5,857 bases of DNA from an uncultured Micromonospora sp. (lineage in GTDB: Bacteria > Actinomycetota > Actinomycetes > Mycobacteriales > Micromonosporaceae): the NCBI GenBank assembly GCA_937951935.1, contig CALGAM010000113.1, positions 1 to 5,857 of the forward strand. The letters run 5' to 3'. The notes beneath the pieces were generated by a model. That model searched no databases and was not told where the DNA came from. It worked only from the letters and a program-made list of their open reading frames with translations. The position numbers were made by a program, and so were the translations under genes. Within the stretch, counting starts at the first letter, position 1. Each line of letters starts with the position of its first letter. Positions 3,794 to 5,857 of this stretch are shown in pieces.

Positions 3794-5500
3794 TCAGGAG
3801 GCGGCCTTGCGGACGTACCGGACGCACTCGTCGTGCAGGGTCGACCAGTCCGCCCCGAACGCCTCCCGCGCCGCCTCCTCCTCCGCCCTGCCGTCGTGTA
3901 CGACGAGCTTGAAGAAGCGAAGCACGTCGGCCTCCCCGTACCGCTCGGTGAGATGGCGCACCGCGAGGAAGCCGACCCCGTAGCTGGCCGAGACACGCCA
4001 GTCGGGAGCGTCGGCGCCCGGGGTGACGTCACCGAGCTCGCCGCTCCACCCGCCGTCGACCAGACGCCTGACGTCGTCCAGCGCCACGTGCCGGCTGACC
4101 GGCCCCCCGGCTGCCGCCGCGTTCTCGGCCAGCCCTTCCACCAGCCACCACACGTCGTCGCGGGTACGGGACGTCCCGGACAGCGAGGCGGTGTGGGTCA
4201 GCTCGTGGCGGAGCAGCTCCCCGTAGCCGCCGTCGCGCAGGCTGGTGGAGTTGAGGACCACGTCGTACTGACCGGAGCCGATCGAGACGGCGTAGCCGGC
4301 CGTCCACTCCTCCCGGTTGCCGCCGTACCACCGTTTCCACTCGTTCGGGCCGGCGTAGAAGATCCGGTAGTGGTCGGGCGGAGAGCCGTCCGCGGCGTAC
4401 CGATCCGCGACCCGGGCGGCCCGATCCCCCTCGCGCAGCAGCTCGGGCAGCCGGTTCCGGAGGGCCCGCGGGGCCACGACCAACACCCTCTCCCCGACCG
4501 AGGCGACCAGTTCGTCGACCTCCCAGGGCCTGGGCCGGTCCCCCTCACCCTCCGGCTCGTCGACACCGATCAGCCGCATCCGCCCGGCCACGTTCCGCCA
4601 GCGCAACCCGATCGAGATCTCGAGCGGCTCGCACTCGGGCAGCACGAAGCAGTGGTGAACGCGAAGATCGGACCGCCACTCGTCGGGCTCGGGCAACCGG
4701 ACCAGCTTGCCACGCATCTCCGGCTCCCAGCGGGTGACCCTCATGGCGCGCAGGGTTCGGAACTGACGGCGCAGGTCCCGCGCCATCGGTGAGTTCGGCT
4801 CGGCGACCGCGAGGTAGGCGTCCTCGTCACCGGCGAGCAGCGCCGCCGCCTGCCTGGCGAGGAGTTCGGTCACCCGCTCACCGAGCCAGTCCCGCTCCAC
4901 GCTCGGCGGGTCGCCCGGTTTGGGGCTCGGCGCCCCGGAGCCGACCTCGGCCGTACCCGCCCCGTCGACGAACCGGTCGAGGGCCACGACTCCGCCGACG
5001 ACGGGCACCCCGCAGCAGAGCAGCGCCAGGACCATCCCGAGGCCCGTCCACCGCCACAGCCGGGGACGCCGTCGAGAACGCGGTCCGGCCTCGGGCGGCG
5101 TCGCTCCCGGCGAGGGCGGGACGTACGGCGCCGCCGGAGCCCCGACGGGCACCGGGCGGTGGCCCTCGGCCGCCGGCGGGTTGTAACCGCCGGGCAGCGG
5201 ATAGCCCGAGATGGGTATGGCGGTCACCACCGCCGGCTGGTCGGTGGCGCCCTTTCGGTCCTGTCCGGTGTCACCACCGGCTGCCACCGGGCCGGTGCCC
5301 TCCGGTGCGGAGGTGCCCGGTGCCGGGCTGTCCTCCGCGTCACCAGGTCCCCACCGGGACTGTTCCGCAGCAGTGTCGTCCTGGCGGCCGGAGGGCAGGT
5401 GGCCGTGGCCCCGCGCCTCCGGCCGTCCCGCAGCGCGCGGGTATCCGCCGGTTGCGTCGTCACCGCCGGCTGGGCGGGAGCCGGTGTCCCCGTCTGTCAC
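3794..5500 (-). CDS. Membrane-anchored gluzincin-type metallopeptidase-like protein
   Basis: A 568-residue protein. Residues 1-145 are Pro/Gly/Ala-rich, probably a disordered cytoplasmic tail. RSRRRPRLWR (141-150) precedes one membrane helix at about 152-175, so the rest should be outside the cell. After a short Pro/Ser linker, residues 200-330 form an alpha+beta region resembling an NTF2-like or stalk domain; this is tentative. The C-terminal part carries LLRHELTHTASL (HELTH 432-436: zinc ligands H432 and H436, catalytic E433) and WWLVEGLAEN with E455 exactly 18 residues after H436, the HExxH-X18-E gluzincin arrangement of M1 and peptidase MA-like families. This predicts a zinc peptidase acting on cell-wall or extracytoplasmic proteins; substrate unknown. 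Two cysteines (C284, C290) could form a disulfide. The GTG at 5500 has no Shine-Dalgarno but has TACGCT 7 nt upstream, suggesting leaderless translation. No partner gene is evident. Confidence 0.87.
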   Translation of the reverse strand: MTDGDTGSRPAGGDDATGGYPRAAGRPEARGHGHLPSGRQDDTAAEQSRWGPGDAEDSPAPGTSAPEGTGPVAAGGDTGQDRKGATDQPAVVTAIPISGYPLPGGYNPPAAEGHRPVPVGAPAAPYVPPSPGATPPEAGPRSRRRPRLWRWTGLGMVLALLCCGVPVVGGVVALDRFVDGAGTAEVGSGAPSPKPGDPPSVERDWLGERVTELLARQAAALLAGDEDAYLAVAEPNSPMARDLRRQFRTLRAMRVTRWEPEMRGKLVRLPEPDEWRSDLRVHHCFVLPECEPLEISIGLRWRNVAGRMRLIGVDEPEGEGDRPRPWEVDELVASVGERVLVVAPRALRNRLPELLREGDRAARVADRYAADGSPPDHYRIFYAGPNEWKRWYGGNREEWTAGYAVSIGSGQYDVVLNSTSLRDGGYGELLRHELTHTASLSGTSRTRDDVWWLVEGLAENAAAAGGPVSRHVALDDVRRLVDGGWSGELGDVTPGADAPDWRVSASYGVGFLAVRHLTERYGEADVLRFFKLVVHDGRAEEEAAREAFGADWSTLHDECVRYVRKAAS

Positions 5501-5507
5501 GGCCGGG

Positions 5508-5513
5508 AGCGTA
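5508..5513 (-). promoter_or_regulatory. Possible -10 element (TACGCT) for a leaderless metallopeptidase transcript
   Basis: On the minus strand TACGCT ends 7 nt before the GTG at 5500, which would put the transcription start at or next to the start codon. There is no purine-rich ribosome binding site in those 7 nt (CCCGGCC), which fits leaderless initiation, common in actinobacteria. The -35 region is poor (TTAGCG at an 18-bp spacing). Confidence 0.35.
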
Positions 5514-5577
5514 CGGCCTCGGATCCAGCCGCGCTAATCGCCGAGGAGCAGGACGGGAAACCGAGATCAGAATGTCA

Positions 5578-5607
5578 TCGTCACCGCGTGGTGCCGTCGT
5601 CACCGCG
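5578..5607. repeat. Tandem 11-bp direct repeat TCGTCACCGCG, period 19 bp
   Basis: Exact copies lie at 5578-5588 and 5597-5607, the second crossing the stop codon of the upstream membrane protein gene (5600-5602). They sit about 78-107 bp upstream of the metallopeptidase start, where an activator or repressor might bind to same-face sites. It could equally be local GC-rich repetition. Confidence 0.3.
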
Positions 5608-5857
5608 CGCGAGGCGCGGGCGACGCCTCGGTCGACGACTCCGTCGGTCCATGACGGACGAGTAGGTCGGCGGAGGCGGCCGTGAGCCAACCGCGCCGGG
5701 CCGCGACGAGCACGGCGGCGGACGGCAGCGCCGCACCCGCCACGCCGGCGGCGGTCACGGCCGGCCCGGCCGACGGGGGTAGCACGGCCAGCAGCACGCC
5801 ACACCCCGACGTGACGGTGACGACCACCGCCACCAGCAGGGCGGTCGTCCGCACCGT
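5600..5857 (-). CDS. Small two-helix membrane protein, possibly 5'-truncated by the window edge
   Basis: I do not recognise the family. The frame is open to the right edge; the only visible start is GTG at 5854, giving 84 residues, but the true start may lie outside. Two hydrophobic segments at about residues 4-27 and 31-53 are separated by a short LPPSAGP turn. RRGW follows the second, suggesting both termini are in the cytoplasm. The tail (LVRHGPTESSTEASPAPRAR) is polar and probably disordered. Codons are strongly G/C-ending, supporting real coding. The stop at 5600 is 99 bp before the metallopeptidase start on the same strand, so the two might be cotranscribed, although the metallopeptidase seems to have its own promoter. 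Confidence 0.65.
   Translation of the reverse strand, partial: TVRTTALLVAVVVTVTSGCGVLLAVLPPSAGPAVTAAGVAGAALPSAAVLVAARRGWLTAASADLLVRHGPTESSTEASPAPRAR

Noticed and set aside
3362..4792. Plus-strand open frame (476 codons) across the intergenic region and the metallopeptidase
   Set aside because: Most of it is antisense to the HELTH-containing gene, and the part in the intergenic region lacks strong G/C third-position bias. No motif found.
1..5857. CRISPR array, tRNA, rRNA, insertion sequence or riboswitch
   Set aside because: I saw no regularly spaced repeats, cloverleaf, rRNA-like stretch, transposase or known riboswitch core. This is a reading by eye; tRNAscan-SE, Infernal/Rfam and ISfinder searches would settle it.

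Overview
This is a high-GC actinobacterial chromosome fragment with strong G/C preference at third codon positions, GTG starts and Arg/Ala/Gly-rich proteins. From protein style I would guess Micromonosporaceae (Micromonospora or a relative), but that is an inference I cannot test here. Nothing suggests a mobile element, phage, CRISPR array or RNA gene.

Left part (1-3262): a gene block that I recognise from memory as conserved in actinobacteria. In M. tuberculosis the corresponding order is Rv0500A (small helix-turn-helix protein), Rv0500B (33-residue ribosomal protein bS22), Rv0501 (epimerase-like SDR, called galE2), Rv0502 (PlsC-type acyltransferase) and, nearby and convergent, Rv0505c (SerB1-type HAD phosphatase). 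Here, reading leftward on the minus strand, the order is HTH (3262-3050), bS22 (2777-2676), SDR (2553-1441) and acyltransferase (1448-444). The last two overlap by 8 bp in ATGGCTGA and are almost certainly translationally coupled. The HAD phosphatase, cut by the left window edge, is on the plus strand and converges on the acyltransferase with only 20 bp between the stops.

Middle (3263-3793): 531 bp with no credible gene. It holds a 7-bp inverted repeat upstream of the HTH gene, a somewhat less GC-rich stretch (about 3376-3470), and a dense run of stem-loops (3471-3735). These include a perfect 38-bp palindrome and a 14-nt direct repeat. The right-hand cluster is best read as the terminator region of the next gene; the rest is unexplained.

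Right part (3794-5857): a large single-pass membrane protein with a Pro/Gly-rich cytoplasmic tail and an extracytoplasmic gluzincin-type metallopeptidase domain (HELTH-X18-E). It probably starts at a GTG without a Shine-Dalgarno sequence. Upstream on the same strand is the end of a small two-helix membrane protein that may continue past the right edge.

How the parts may work together: the left block combines a DNA-binding protein, a ribosomal protein, an atypical SDR lacking the YxxxK catalytic pair, a phospholipid-type acyltransferase and a membrane-anchored phosphatase-like protein. The last three suggest envelope lipid or polar-lipid metabolism; why a ribosomal protein sits with them is not evident. 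I see no clear defence system or new enzyme cassette. The most unusual items are the structured intergenic region and the catalytically atypical SDR in a conserved neighbourhood.
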